A DNA stretch of 64,000 nt from an uncultured Coriobacteriaceae bacterium. Lineage in GTDB: Bacteria; Actinomycetota; Coriobacteriia; Coriobacteriales; Atopobiaceae. Under the pieces are notes generated by a model, which was given only the letters and a program-made list of their open reading frames with translations, was not told where the DNA came from and ran no database searches. The position numbers were made by a program, and so were the translations under genes. How positions within the stretch are numbered: position 1 is the stretch's first letter; every line of letters starts with the position of its first letter. The DNA lies in assembly GCA_902798915.1 (NCBI GenBank), contig CADBYM010000009.1:25312-89311 (forward strand). The letters are read 5' to 3'. This document shows, one piece after another, positions 17,709 to 27,482 of this stretch.

Positions 17709-19718
17709 CTACCAGTGGACCACCACGATATCGCCCACATGGCTCCAGTCAAAGAGCTGTGCGGCGGCGTCGCTGGGCAGGTTGACGCATCCGTGACTGC
17801 CGTCATACTGCCAGATGTCGCCACCGAAGCCATAGCGCCAGTAGGCGTCGTGCAGACCTTGTCCGCCGTTGAACGGCATCCAGTAGCTGACGGGCGTCTC
17901 GTAGTCAGGCTGGCCGTCGCCGTTGTAGTCGAGGCCGACGAGCGTCATGTTGGGCGTATGCTCGAAGATGCTGTACACGCCCTCGTCGGTCGCGTGGTAG
18001 GGGATGCCCGTGACGCAGGGAGTCTCGAGTACGATCTGTGAGTTCTCGTCGTAGACGCGCACGTACTGCTCGGTCATGTCCACGTCGATGTAGCGTTTGC
18101 CCCAGTCTGCGCCGCCCGGATTCCACTCAACGGCGGTGGCCTTCATGGGAACGTCAATGGGTGCGGTGTTGTCCGACTGGAGGTTGGCCGCGATGAGGTT
18201 TGCCAAGGCCTCGCCGTCCAGGTTCCATCCGTAGTCTCCGCCAGTGACGGTGACCTGCTTGCCGTCGGGGCGCGTGTACTTGCGCTCGGTGCCCACGGTG
18301 TCGAACTGCCTGGAAAGGTCGCCCTGCGCCCACTCCTTGACGTTGTCAACGTTTACGACGAGGTCACAGTTCTCGTTGGTGGTGAACCAGTGCTTCATGA
18401 GGTTGACGTCGATGGATCCCGCATCGCGTCCGGCGATGCGCATGGGGATGTTCGTCTGCAGGAGCCTGTTTGCCCGCTCGATGACGGCGGCGAGGCGCTC
18501 GTCGTCAACGCGCACCGTGGGCTGCTTGAGCTCGGCATCGCCAAGGTTCAGCTCGCTCTGCAGGGTGCGAATGCTCTCTGCGGCTGCGTCGATGGTGTTG
18601 CTGCGGTCTACCATGGTGCCAAGCATGTCGGGCACCGGAACGAACGCCTGCTGAGACTCATCGAACGACATGGTGGCATTGGTGGGCGGTTGTGCGCCGG
18701 TGTTGATGCCGTCGACAGCGGCGCCGACAATGGCCTCGAGCTTTGCCTCGTCAAAGGTGATGCCGGTGCTCGCATAGAGGTCATGAGAACCAAAGATCTT
18801 TACGGGCCACTTCCAAGGGTCAATTTGCGTTGAGGCCTCGAGGCCGTATGCGGTGCCGTCGTACTTGAGGTTAATGTCGGGCGCGGCGATGGTGATGTCG
18901 AGGCCGTCTCCCACGATGTGGTCCTGATACGCGGCTCCGAGCTCGGTGACGTGTGTCGCGAGGTCGTCAACCGACATCAGCGATACGTCCTCGCCGTTGA
19001 CTCTCGTGTTGGGCATGAAGTGGGATGTGAAGAACAGTCCACCGATGCCATAGACCACGAGAAGCGATCCCGAGACGATGCCTATTACTTTCAGGGCACG
19101 ACGGCTCTTGGTGCCTTTGGCGAAGAGCTTGGGCTTCTCCTCGGGCACATCGATGCCTGGAGTGTCAAACTGTTCGTCGTAGGCATCCTCCTCGGCGTAG
19201 TCTTCGCCATTGTCGGAGTAGTCGTAATCCTCGTCGTATGTGGACTCGAAGGAATCCGCATCGACCTCGGGGACGTCGTCGATGCTGGGAAGCGTGAGGA
19301 GGCCGCTTCGCAGCGACGGAATCTGCGACTCCTGCGGAGTGCCATCGATTTGCGGCGTCGAATGCGCGATGCTGTAAAGAACCGTCGCGTCTGGGTCCGT
19401 CGTTGTCGTGTCGTCCTCAGGTGCGGATTCCGTCTCCTCGGCATCAAGCTCGTCCTCGGTGGGCTCGGCTTCATCCTCGTCATCGCCGGCCTGTGCGGGC
19501 ACGTCATCCGGGACTACGGTTACTTCACCGCTTTCGACTGAATCCTCGACCTCGTTGAGTCGCCGGTTCAGTGCGTCGCGATCCAGTACGCCCGTCGTCC
19601 CAAGACCATCGTAGTCGCTGTCGTCGTCTGCAAAGGTGTCTTCTGCCATGCGCCCCTCGAGCGATACATCGGTGTCGTCGAGCCCGTCATTTGTTGTCGT
19701 GTGTTCGTCTGTGGTCAT
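17709..19718 (-). CDS. L,D-transpeptidase (YkuD) with acidic N-terminal region
   Basis: A 669-aa membrane-anchored enzyme for 3-3 peptidoglycan cross-links or protein attachment. Residues 1–205 are an acidic, probably disordered cytoplasmic region rich in Asp, Glu and Thr; a single membrane helix follows (about 210–231, VIGIVSGSLLVVYGIGGLFF). Next come peptidoglycan-binding (PG_binding_4-like) segments and a C-terminal YkuD domain with the catalytic SHGCVN (Cys644). The ATG at 19718 follows AAGGG; the frame is open upstream, but that part overlaps the divergent gene. The long charged cytoplasmic tail could be a regulatory or interaction platform. Confidence 0.88.
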   Translation of the reverse strand: MTTDEHTTTNDGLDDTDVSLEGRMAEDTFADDDSDYDGLGTTGVLDRDALNRRLNEVEDSVESGEVTVVPDDVPAQAGDDEDEAEPTEDELDAEETESAPEDDTTTTDPDATVLYSIAHSTPQIDGTPQESQIPSLRSGLLTLPSIDDVPEVDADSFESTYDEDYDYSDNGEDYAEEDAYDEQFDTPGIDVPEEKPKLFAKGTKSRRALKVIGIVSGSLLVVYGIGGLFFTSHFMPNTRVNGEDVSLMSVDDLATHVTELGAAYQDHIVGDGLDITIAAPDINLKYDGTAYGLEASTQIDPWKWPVKIFGSHDLYASTGITFDEAKLEAIVGAAVDGINTGAQPPTNATMSFDESQQAFVPVPDMLGTMVDRSNTIDAAAESIRTLQSELNLGDAELKQPTVRVDDERLAAVIERANRLLQTNIPMRIAGRDAGSIDVNLMKHWFTTNENCDLVVNVDNVKEWAQGDLSRQFDTVGTERKYTRPDGKQVTVTGGDYGWNLDGEALANLIAANLQSDNTAPIDVPMKATAVEWNPGGADWGKRYIDVDMTEQYVRVYDENSQIVLETPCVTGIPYHATDEGVYSIFEHTPNMTLVGLDYNGDGQPDYETPVSYWMPFNGGQGLHDAYWRYGFGGDIWQYDGSHGCVNLPSDAAAQLFDWSHVGDIVVVHW

Positions 19719-19827
19719 AACCACACCCTTCATAGCGTCTCGTGCAATTGCGAGCGGCATGTTCATTAGTGCAAGCGGTATATTACCCCAAAGGGGAGTC
19801 TTACATCGAAAAAAGGGCTTTGTGTTC

Positions 19828-20643
19828 ATGACAACCATACGAGTGCTTGACGCCGACGATGCTCGGCTTGACATGTTTACCAGTTTGACGAACCATCAGC
19901 TTAGGAATCGGCTTGATCCTGGCAGGGGTATCCTCGTCGCTGAGTCCGAGATTGCGATTCGTGTCGCGTTGGAGGAGGGTGTCGAGCCGCTGGCATTCCT
20001 CTTAGACGAGAGGAAGCTCCGCGCGATGGGAGACATCCTCGAGGGTGTGAGAGATGACGTCCCGGTGTATGTGCTCGCGCCGGAGGAGGCTGAACGCCTT
20101 ACGGGGTACCGCGTCACGCGCGGTGCGCTCTGCGCCATGCGACGTCCACTCAATCCGGACCTTGAGTCTTTGCTTAAGAGGGCACGTCGAGTCGTGGTTC
20201 TCGAAGGACTCACGGACGCCTCCAACGTGGGTGCGGCGTTTCGCAATGCGGCGGCACTCGGTGCCGATGCGGTGTTGGTTGCCCCGACCTGTGCCGACCC
20301 GCTGTGTCGTCGTGCGGTGCGCGTCTCCATGGGCAACGTGTTCCGGGTGCCATGGACGTTGGCACCGCGTCCGTGGCCGGGCGTGCTGGCAGACGCGCTG
20401 GGGGAGGAGGGGTTCGTTCGGCTCGCACTCGCGCTCGGCGACGATGCCGTCTCTTTGCGGGAGGCGGCTGGGCTCGTGGGACCCGACGGCAAGGTGGCGC
20501 TGTTCCTGGGTGCCGAGGGCCCGGGGCTCACGTCGGAGGTCATCGAGGGGTGCGACGCGAGTGTGATCATACCCATGGCACGCGGTACCGACTCGCTCAA
20601 CGTTGCCGCTGCCTCTGCCGTCGCCATGTGGGAGCTCTTCTAG
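19828..20643 (+). CDS. TrmH/SpoU-family RNA 2'-O-methyltransferase
   Basis: A 271-aa SPOUT methyltransferase. The C-terminal knotted domain shows VVLEGLTDASNVGAAFRNAAALG, LFLGAEGPGL and MARGTDSLNVAAASAV, the three SpoU motifs; the N-terminal 100 residues are the substrate-binding region (ILVAESEIAIRVALEEG). It probably methylates a ribose in rRNA or tRNA; the site cannot be assigned. The ATG at 19828 follows AAAAGGG and is divergent from the transpeptidase gene. The frame is open from 19636, but that part is antisense to the neighbour. Confidence 0.88.
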   Translation: MTTIRVLDADDARLDMFTSLTNHQLRNRLDPGRGILVAESEIAIRVALEEGVEPLAFLLDERKLRAMGDILEGVRDDVPVYVLAPEEAERLTGYRVTRGALCAMRRPLNPDLESLLKRARRVVVLEGLTDASNVGAAFRNAAALGADAVLVAPTCADPLCRRAVRVSMGNVFRVPWTLAPRPWPGVLADALGEEGFVRLALALGDDAVSLREAAGLVGPDGKVALFLGAEGPGLTSEVIEGCDASVIIPMARGTDSLNVAAASAVAMWELF

Positions 20644-20767
20644 GGCCGGCGGGGCTCCGCTTGCGTTGATTGTATTCGTATTGGACGCTGGCCATAGGTG
20701 ACGTGTGGCGGCGTGGAGTACAATGCGCGACGGGCACAACCGAGCCGAACGATAGGAAGCTGGTCCC

Positions 20768-22300
20768 ATGAGCAATCTCACACGCAGGTCACTCCTCTCT
20801 CTATCCGCACTCTCGGCGGCGGGGCTCGTCGCTTGCGGTTCCGGTCAAGGAGGCAGCCAGGGAGGGGCAACTGCCGATACCGATACCCTCACTTGTGGTA
20901 TGACGCAGGACATCGACTCGATGGATCCCGTGAAGGCGGAGTCGGCTGCCACGCGCGAGCTCCTCTTCAATGTGTATGAAGGCCTTGTCAAGCCGGACGT
21001 CGAGGGCAATCTCAACCCCGCGGTCGCCTCGGACGTGAGCGTCTCGTCCGATGGAACCACCTACTCATTCACGCTGCGGGAGGGAGTCAAGTTCCACAAC
21101 GGTGAGGTGGTGACACCCGAGGACGTCAAGTACTCCATCGAGCGGTACCGTGACTCTACGACGGGAGGCTCGCTGGTATCCGCCTTTGCTGCCGTCGATC
21201 ACGTCGATGTCGTGGACGACTCGCACGTCGACGTCGTGCTCAAAGAACCCGACACCGACTTCCTGGCGTACTTTGCCATCGGCATCACGCCTGCCTCGGT
21301 GGCGGACCTTGAGGCCGATCCCGTTGGGTGTGGCCCGTACAAGTTTTCCTCGCGCTCTCCGCTCGAGAAGGTCGTGCTCGAGAAGTTCGATGACTATTGG
21401 GACGCCGAGGGCGCGGCTCACATACCGACCGTTGTCTTCAAGGTGACCACAAACACCGATTCCATCGGCATGGAGCTCGCCGGCGGATCGCTTGACCTCT
21501 TCTATCGGATGCCCGAGGCCCAACTCTCGCAGCTTTCCGAGGACGCCTTCACCGTCTATGAGGGCGGCATGAACCTCGTGCAGGCGCTCTATCTCAACAA
21601 TGCGGTGAAGCCGTTCGATGACGTGCGCGTCCGCCAGGCGCTCGCCTATGCCATAGATCCGCAACAGATCATGGACTACGTCTCTGGCGGCAAGGGCGCA
21701 GAGGTCGGATCGAGCATGTACCCCGCCTTTGCCAAGTACTTTATGCCCGAGCTCAACGACGTCTACAACCAAGACGTCGACCGCGCCCGCAAGCTCCTCG
21801 ACGAGGCGGGTCTCAAGGACGGCTTCAGCTTTACCATCCAGGTTTCGAATGCGCACCCGCAGCACATCGAGACCGCCGAGGTTCTCAAGGAGCAGCTCGC
21901 GGTCATCAACGTTGCCGTCGACATCCAGCAGATCGAATGGTCGAGCTGGCTTTCTGACGTATACACCGGCAGAAAGTTCGAGGGGACCGTCGTAGGGGTG
22001 GACGCCAGTGCGCTCAACGCGCCATCCATGCTCTCGCGCTTTGCCAGCGACGCCGACAACAACTTCGTGAACTTCTCGAGCCCCGCCTACGACAAGACCT
22101 ACGCAAGCGCCCGCGCGGCAACTGACGATGCCGAGAAGACCGAGCTCTACAAGGAGTGCGAGCGTATCCTCGCTGAGGAGTGCGCCAGCGTCTACATTCA
22201 GGACCTGCCGAGCTTCGTCGCGCTCGCCAAGCGCTTCACGGGGTACGAGTACTACCCGCTCTACGCACAGAACGTCGCTACCATCCGCCCTGCCGAGTAG
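20768..22300 (+). CDS. Peptide ABC transporter substrate-binding lipoprotein
   Basis: A 510-aa family 5 solute-binding protein. The signal peptide ends in the lipobox AGLVAC (Cys23), so it is a lipoprotein at the outer face of the membrane. The body shows the family features LTCGMTQDIDSMDPVKA, FTLREGVKFHNGEVVTPEDVKYS and PVGCGPYKF. It captures peptides, or possibly nickel or sugars, for the permeases and ATPases encoded directly downstream (20.8–25.7 kb). Spacing to the next gene is 18 bases. Confidence 0.9.
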   Translation: MSNLTRRSLLSLSALSAAGLVACGSGQGGSQGGATADTDTLTCGMTQDIDSMDPVKAESAATRELLFNVYEGLVKPDVEGNLNPAVASDVSVSSDGTTYSFTLREGVKFHNGEVVTPEDVKYSIERYRDSTTGGSLVSAFAAVDHVDVVDDSHVDVVLKEPDTDFLAYFAIGITPASVADLEADPVGCGPYKFSSRSPLEKVVLEKFDDYWDAEGAAHIPTVVFKVTTNTDSIGMELAGGSLDLFYRMPEAQLSQLSEDAFTVYEGGMNLVQALYLNNAVKPFDDVRVRQALAYAIDPQQIMDYVSGGKGAEVGSSMYPAFAKYFMPELNDVYNQDVDRARKLLDEAGLKDGFSFTIQVSNAHPQHIETAEVLKEQLAVINVAVDIQQIEWSSWLSDVYTGRKFEGTVVGVDASALNAPSMLSRFASDADNNFVNFSSPAYDKTYASARAATDDAEKTELYKECERILAEECASVYIQDLPSFVALAKRFTGYEYYPLYAQNVATIRPAE

Positions 22301-22318
22301 GGCTTCGGCAACCAGGCC

Positions 22319-23260
22319 ATGAGATACGCGCTCAAGAAGATTGCGACTACGCTCGCCACTCTCCTGGTGGTGAGCATGTTGCTATTTGCGGCGTTTCAAC
22401 TCATCTCCGGCGATCCTGCCACCCACATCTTGGGCACGGGTGCCACGCCCGAGCGCCTCGAGGCGCTCCGCGCCGAGTTGGGTCTCGACCAGCCCCTACC
22501 CGCTCGCTATCTCATGTGGCTTTCGTCCTTCGTGTGTGGCGACGCTGGCGTCTCCTATGTCTACCACCAGCCTGTGTCCTCGCTGCTTGCCGCCAAGATT
22601 CCCGTGACGTTCGTGCTTGCGACGATGTCGTTCGTGCTTATGTGCGCCATTGGGCTTCCTACGGGCATCGCCTGCGCGAAGCATGCGGGGTCGCCGATAG
22701 ACCGCGCCGTCATGGTCGCGAACCAGATCGTCATGGCGATTCCGCCATTCTTCGGGGGCATCCTGATCAGCTGGGCGTTTGGGATGGGGCTGCACCTCTT
22801 TATGCCGGGGGGTTACGTCTCGTACGAGACGAGCATCCCGCACTTCCTCGGATACCTCGTCTTTCCTTCCGTAGCCATCGCGTTGCCCCGTGCGGCGCAG
22901 CTTGCCAAGCTCTTGCGTGGGTCACTCCTTGAGGAGGCGGGCAAGAACTACGCGCGCACCGCCTACAGTCGTGGCAACGATACGAGCGGCGTGCTCTATG
23001 GTCACCTGCTCAAGAACGCCTTCCTCCCCGCGCTCACGTTCTTGGGCATGAGTCTGGGCACCATGCTTGCCGGATCACTCGTGATCGAGCGCGTATTCAG
23101 CATTCCTGGCATTTCGAGCATTCTGCTCGCGTCCATAGGCAACCGTGACTATCCCGTCGTGCTCGCCGCAGTGATGCTCATCGCAGCGTTCATCATCTTT
23201 GTGAACCTGCTCGTTGACATTCTCTATAAGGTGCTCGACCCCAGGATCGACGAGGAGTGA
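22319..23260 (+). CDS. ABC transporter permease, DppB/OppB type
   Basis: A 313-aa membrane protein with about six helices. The N-terminal helix (TTLATLLVVSMLLFAAFQ) is followed by the GDPATHILG periplasmic segment, and the inner-membrane EAA-type loop appears as EAGKNYARTAYSRG. It forms the translocation pore with the following permease. It is the second gene of the importer operon. Confidence 0.9.
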   Translation: MRYALKKIATTLATLLVVSMLLFAAFQLISGDPATHILGTGATPERLEALRAELGLDQPLPARYLMWLSSFVCGDAGVSYVYHQPVSSLLAAKIPVTFVLATMSFVLMCAIGLPTGIACAKHAGSPIDRAVMVANQIVMAIPPFFGGILISWAFGMGLHLFMPGGYVSYETSIPHFLGYLVFPSVAIALPRAAQLAKLLRGSLLEEAGKNYARTAYSRGNDTSGVLYGHLLKNAFLPALTFLGMSLGTMLAGSLVIERVFSIPGISSILLASIGNRDYPVVLAAVMLIAAFIIFVNLLVDILYKVLDPRIDEE

Positions 23261-23265
23261 GTGCC

Positions 23266-24102
23266 ATGGCAACCATTCGCACCCGTTCCCTTCTGGCACG
23301 CATTCCCAATCCCCGGCTCTTTTGCGTTGGTGCCCTCATCATGCTTGCGGTCATAGCGCTCATTGTCGTCGGGATGGTCTGGATGCCCTACGAGCCCACG
23401 GCCATGAGTCCTGACCGCCTGCAGGGTGTCTCGGCGGCGCATCTGTTGGGTACCGACAAGATGGGTCGCGACATTCTCTCACGCGTGATGTACGGCAGTC
23501 GCATCACCTTCTTGGTTGCGCTCGGCACGATGGCCATAGGTGCGGGCCTCGGAATCCTCATCGGTTCCGTGACGGGCTACTATGGCGGCTTGGTCGACGA
23601 GGTCGTGATGCGCGTGACGGACGGCCTCTTCGCATTCCCGACCGTGCTGCTCGCCCTGGTGATCGTTTCGTTGTTTGGCTCGAGCACCCTCAACGTGATG
23701 TGGGCGCTTGGCATCGCGTTCGTTCCCAGCTTCATCCGCGTCGCTCGTAGCGAGGTCATCCGCTGCAAGCATCTGGACTATGTGAAGAATGCGCGGCTCA
23801 TGGGCGTGCGCGACGCGCGTGTGATCTTTGTCCACATCCTGCCCAACGTGAGCGGCGTCGTCATGTCCAACGTCATGATCGGCTTCAACAATGCGGTGCT
23901 CTCTGAGGCGGGTCTCTCGTACCTCGGCATTGGCTCCCAGCCTCCGTTTGCCTCGCTCGGTCAGATGATTTCGGAAGCGCAGGAGATCTTCTTCACGGTG
24001 CCCAGCGCGGTCCTTGGCCCGGGCTTGGTGATCGTGCTCATGGTGCTGGGCTTCTCGCTTATGGGCGAGGGGCTGCGTGCGGCAGAGAGGAGGATGGCCT
24101 AG
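23266..24102 (+). CDS. ABC transporter permease, DppC/OppC type
   Basis: A 278-aa permease with the DppC signature: an N-terminal helix, then HLLGTDKMGRDILSRVMYGSRIT, and the ATPase-coupling loop near KNARLMGVRDARVIFVHILP. The ATG at 23266 lies eight bases after GAGGAG; a GTG at 23257 overlapping the previous stop would add three residues. It pairs with the upstream permease. Confidence 0.9.
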   Translation: MATIRTRSLLARIPNPRLFCVGALIMLAVIALIVVGMVWMPYEPTAMSPDRLQGVSAAHLLGTDKMGRDILSRVMYGSRITFLVALGTMAIGAGLGILIGSVTGYYGGLVDEVVMRVTDGLFAFPTVLLALVIVSLFGSSTLNVMWALGIAFVPSFIRVARSEVIRCKHLDYVKNARLMGVRDARVIFVHILPNVSGVVMSNVMIGFNNAVLSEAGLSYLGIGSQPPFASLGQMISEAQEIFFTVPSAVLGPGLVIVLMVLGFSLMGEGLRAAERRMA

Positions 24103-24103
24103 C

Positions 24104-24922
24104 ATGCGACGTGCGTCCACGGCGGCCGATGAGCCGATTCTCCGAATCCGCAACCTCCATCTCGAGTTCCACGACCACGGACGTCCTGAGGTTGTCGTAG
24201 AGGACCTGAGCCTTACGCTTCATCATGGGGAGATTCTTGGGATCGTGGGGGAGTCGGGATCGGGTAAGAGCATGACCGCGCTTGCCATCGCGGGTCTCTT
24301 GAACCGTCATGCGCTCGATTGCGGTGGCGAGATTCTCTTCGATGGGATTGACCTGCTCCATTGTGGCCGCGCCACCTTGCGTCGGTATCAGGGCGACGAG
24401 ATTTCGATGATCTTCCAGGAGCCCATGACTTCGCTTGACCCGCTGCAGCGGATTGGCATGCAGGTTGAGGAGGCGCTGAGAATTCACCACAAGGTGCTCT
24501 CGGCCGCCGAGCGCAAAGAGGCTGCGATTCGTGCGCTGGGTGCTGCTGGCCTTGCTGAGCCCGAGCAGGTGTATGCAATGTACCCACACGAGCTTTCGGG
24601 AGGAATGCGCCAGCGCGTGATGATTGCGGCGGCAACGGTCTCCCGGCCCCAGATCCTCATCGCGGACGAGCCCACCACGGCGCTTGACGTCACCACGCAG
24701 GCGCAAATCATCGCTTTGCTGCGACGCATCAACGACGAGGATGGAACGGCGATCGTCTTCATCAGTCACGACCTCTCACTCGTTCGTCAACTCTGCCATC
24801 GGGTCATCGTGATGCGACGTGGCGTGGTCGTGGAGACGGGAAGCTCGGACGAGGTGTTTCTCAACCCGCGGCATGCCTACACGCAGTCGCTCGTCGATGC
24901 GATTCCCAAGGTGGTGCTGTAG
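24104..24922 (+). CDS. ABC transporter ATP-binding protein, DppD/OppD type
   Basis: A 272-aa ATPase subunit: Walker A GESGSGKSM, Q-loop ISMIFQEPMTSLDPL, signature LSGGMRQRVMIA, Walker B ILIADEPTTALD and the H-loop FISHDLS. It energises the peptide importer with the next gene. The ATG at 24104 is two bases after the permease stop; the frame is open upstream to 24077 inside that gene. The usual C-terminal Cys-rich OppD extension is absent, as the protein ends shortly after the conserved NPRHAYTQSLVDAIP. Confidence 0.9.
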   Translation: MRRASTAADEPILRIRNLHLEFHDHGRPEVVVEDLSLTLHHGEILGIVGESGSGKSMTALAIAGLLNRHALDCGGEILFDGIDLLHCGRATLRRYQGDEISMIFQEPMTSLDPLQRIGMQVEEALRIHHKVLSAAERKEAAIRALGAAGLAEPEQVYAMYPHELSGGMRQRVMIAAATVSRPQILIADEPTTALDVTTQAQIIALLRRINDEDGTAIVFISHDLSLVRQLCHRVIVMRRGVVVETGSSDEVFLNPRHAYTQSLVDAIPKVVL

Positions 24923-24924
24923 CG

Positions 24925-25722
<798 letters not shown>

Positions 25723-25862
25723 CGGGCGACATGCGGCAAGGGGTCATTTGTCTTTCTTTCCGCGCGGGTGAGACGTGGCCACCTATGGTGCGTATTACCT
25801 GCGTCAACGAAAAGGCGGTCTCGCACAGGGCCGATAACGAAGGAACGAGAGGAACAAAGACC

Positions 25863-26138
25863 ATGAGCTACGAACTTAACCTTACCGAGGACCAGCAGCG
25901 TCGCATCGAGGAGGCGCAGACTCCCGAGGAGAAGGCGCACATCCTCGCTGGAGTTGCCGAGGCCATGCTTGAAGGGGCAGAGCTCTCTGATGGGGACCTT
26001 GATGCTGTGAGCGGTGGTGTGACCAAACGGATGAGCGCGCAGGAGAAGCGCAAGGCGGAGGAGGCCGTTCAGGAGATACTGGAAGCGTATGGCCCCGAAG
26101 TCGCGCAGATTGCCGCTGAGGAATTGGGACTCTGCTAA
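25863..26138 (+). CDS. Small protein with double-glycine bacteriocin-type leader
   Basis: A 91-aa protein whose first 48 residues resemble a bacteriocin/RiPP leader, ending AELSDGDLDAVSGG, a canonical double-glycine processing motif. The 43 residues after the GG are charged and helical (AEEAVQEILEAYGPEVAQIAAEELGLC) with a single Cys as the last residue. GAGAGGA at 25847–25853 precedes the ATG; the frame is open upstream without homology. No peptidase-exporter or modification gene is adjacent. It could be a secreted peptide, a Nif11/NHLP-like precursor or an unrelated small protein with a chance GG. Confidence 0.6.
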   Translation: MSYELNLTEDQQRRIEEAQTPEEKAHILAGVAEAMLEGAELSDGDLDAVSGGVTKRMSAQEKRKAEEAVQEILEAYGPEVAQIAAEELGLC

Positions 26139-26494
26139 CTGTCAGTGACCACTGTGCGGAGCCTCGGGGCGTGTCTGCTTCTCTCGGCGAGGATCGTGCG
26201 CGGTAAGGCTGGTGCCGGGCGGAGAGACAGGCATCCGTAAGCCAGCCCTTCTCATCGTCCCATCGTGCGAGCCCGCGATAGTAGAAGAACGAAGGGACGA
26301 GGACACGTCAACGACAGCCTGAGGGAGGGACCGGCTGTGTTACGAGTGGTCTCGTTCGGTGCGGGAGCACTGCCGTAGTCCCGTCTATGAGAAATCAATA
26401 AGAAGCGCTAATGATTTAGCCCACGAAGTCGAATTGAACATCTGCTCCCCTTAATGCAAAATGAAGCTACGACCAAGTAGAGGGGAGTGGGGGC
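26139..26494. other. Non-coding gap
   Basis: 356 bases with no supportable gene on either strand. Its last 90 bases are AT-richer (around TTGAACATC and TTAATGC, 26430–26465) and probably contain the promoter of the SDR gene; no clean -35/-10 pair can be fixed. GGGGAGTGGGGGC just before 26495 is the SDR ribosome site. Confidence 0.4.
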
Positions 26495-27355
26495 ATGACC
26501 AACACAAAGAAGAACGTTGCCGTACTGGTTGGCGCCGGCGGCATCGGCATCGCGATTGCGCGCAGGGTGGCGCAAGGCAAACATCTCGTGGTGACGAGCC
26601 TCACGCAGGAGGAAACCGACCGCGTCGCCGAGCGATTGAGGATGGACGGCTTCGACGTCACGGGCGTCGCCTGCGACCTGAGCAGCCGCGCCGACATCGT
26701 GGCGGTCATCGAACATGCCCGGCAGTTCGGCCCCATCACCAACGTCATCTGCGCGGGCGGCGTGAGCCCCAGCCAGGCGCCCATCGCCCAGATTTTGCGC
26801 GTGGATCTCTATGGGACCAGCGTCCTGCTTGAGGAGTTCGGCAAAGTCATCGCTCCCGGCGGCTCGGGTGTCGTCGTCTCTAGCCAGTCGGGTCATCGCC
26901 TGCCGGCCCTTACGCAGGAGCAGAACTGGGCGCTCGCCATGACGCCCACCGAGGAGCTGCTCGACCTCGACTTCCTCTCCGAGGAGGCTATCGGCACCAC
27001 CCTGCGCGCCTACCAGTACGCCAAGCGCTGCAACGTGCTGCGCGTGCAGGCGCAGGCGTGCGAGTGGGGAAGGAGGGGAGCGCGCGTCTTCTCCATCAGC
27101 CCCGGCATCATTATGACCCCGCTCGCCTTCGACGAGCTCAACGGACCGCGTGGCGAGGGCTACCGCAAGATGCTCGACCTCATGCCCGCCAAGCGCGCCG
27201 GCACCGTGGACGAGATGGGGGCGCTCGTGGCCTTCCTCATGGGGCCGGAGGCCACCTTCATCACTGGCACCGACATCCTGTGCGACGGTGGCTCCACGGC
27301 GGCCTACTGGTATGGTGACCTGCAGTATCTGCAAGAGAACTGGTCCAAGTCCTAG
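26495..27355 (+). CDS. Short-chain dehydrogenase/reductase (SDR)
   Basis: A 286-aa NAD(P)-dependent oxidoreductase. The N-terminal nucleotide loop VLVGAGGIGIAIARR is a variant of the GxxxGxG motif; a Ser in the VVSSQSGH segment and YQYAK supply the catalytic Ser, Tyr and Lys. Between them lies a 40-residue insertion (AMTPTEELLDLDFLSEEAIG). The C-terminal half has ISPGIIMTP and TGTDILCDGG, typical of classical SDRs. The substrate is unknown. It stands alone with its own upstream gap. Confidence 0.88.
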   Translation: MTNTKKNVAVLVGAGGIGIAIARRVAQGKHLVVTSLTQEETDRVAERLRMDGFDVTGVACDLSSRADIVAVIEHARQFGPITNVICAGGVSPSQAPIAQILRVDLYGTSVLLEEFGKVIAPGGSGVVVSSQSGHRLPALTQEQNWALAMTPTEELLDLDFLSEEAIGTTLRAYQYAKRCNVLRVQAQACEWGRRGARVFSISPGIIMTPLAFDELNGPRGEGYRKMLDLMPAKRAGTVDEMGALVAFLMGPEATFITGTDILCDGGSTAAYWYGDLQYLQENWSKS

Positions 27356-27388
27356 CAAGAGATTCGATACAGAGTGCCTCTCTGACAG

Positions 27389-27418
27389 ATAAGCGGCCAT
27401 CTTCCCATGGTCGCTTAT
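27389..27418 (+). terminator. Hairpin after the SDR gene
   Basis: A 12-bp stem (27389–27400 with 27407–27418, one G-U pair) without a following T tract. It may be a weak terminator or an mRNA-stabilising structure. Confidence 0.45.
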
Positions 27419-27482
27419 GTAGCCCCATCTAGGGGGCAAGACTGCGTGGTGTAACATAAGGGCGATGCAAAGGAGGGGCACG

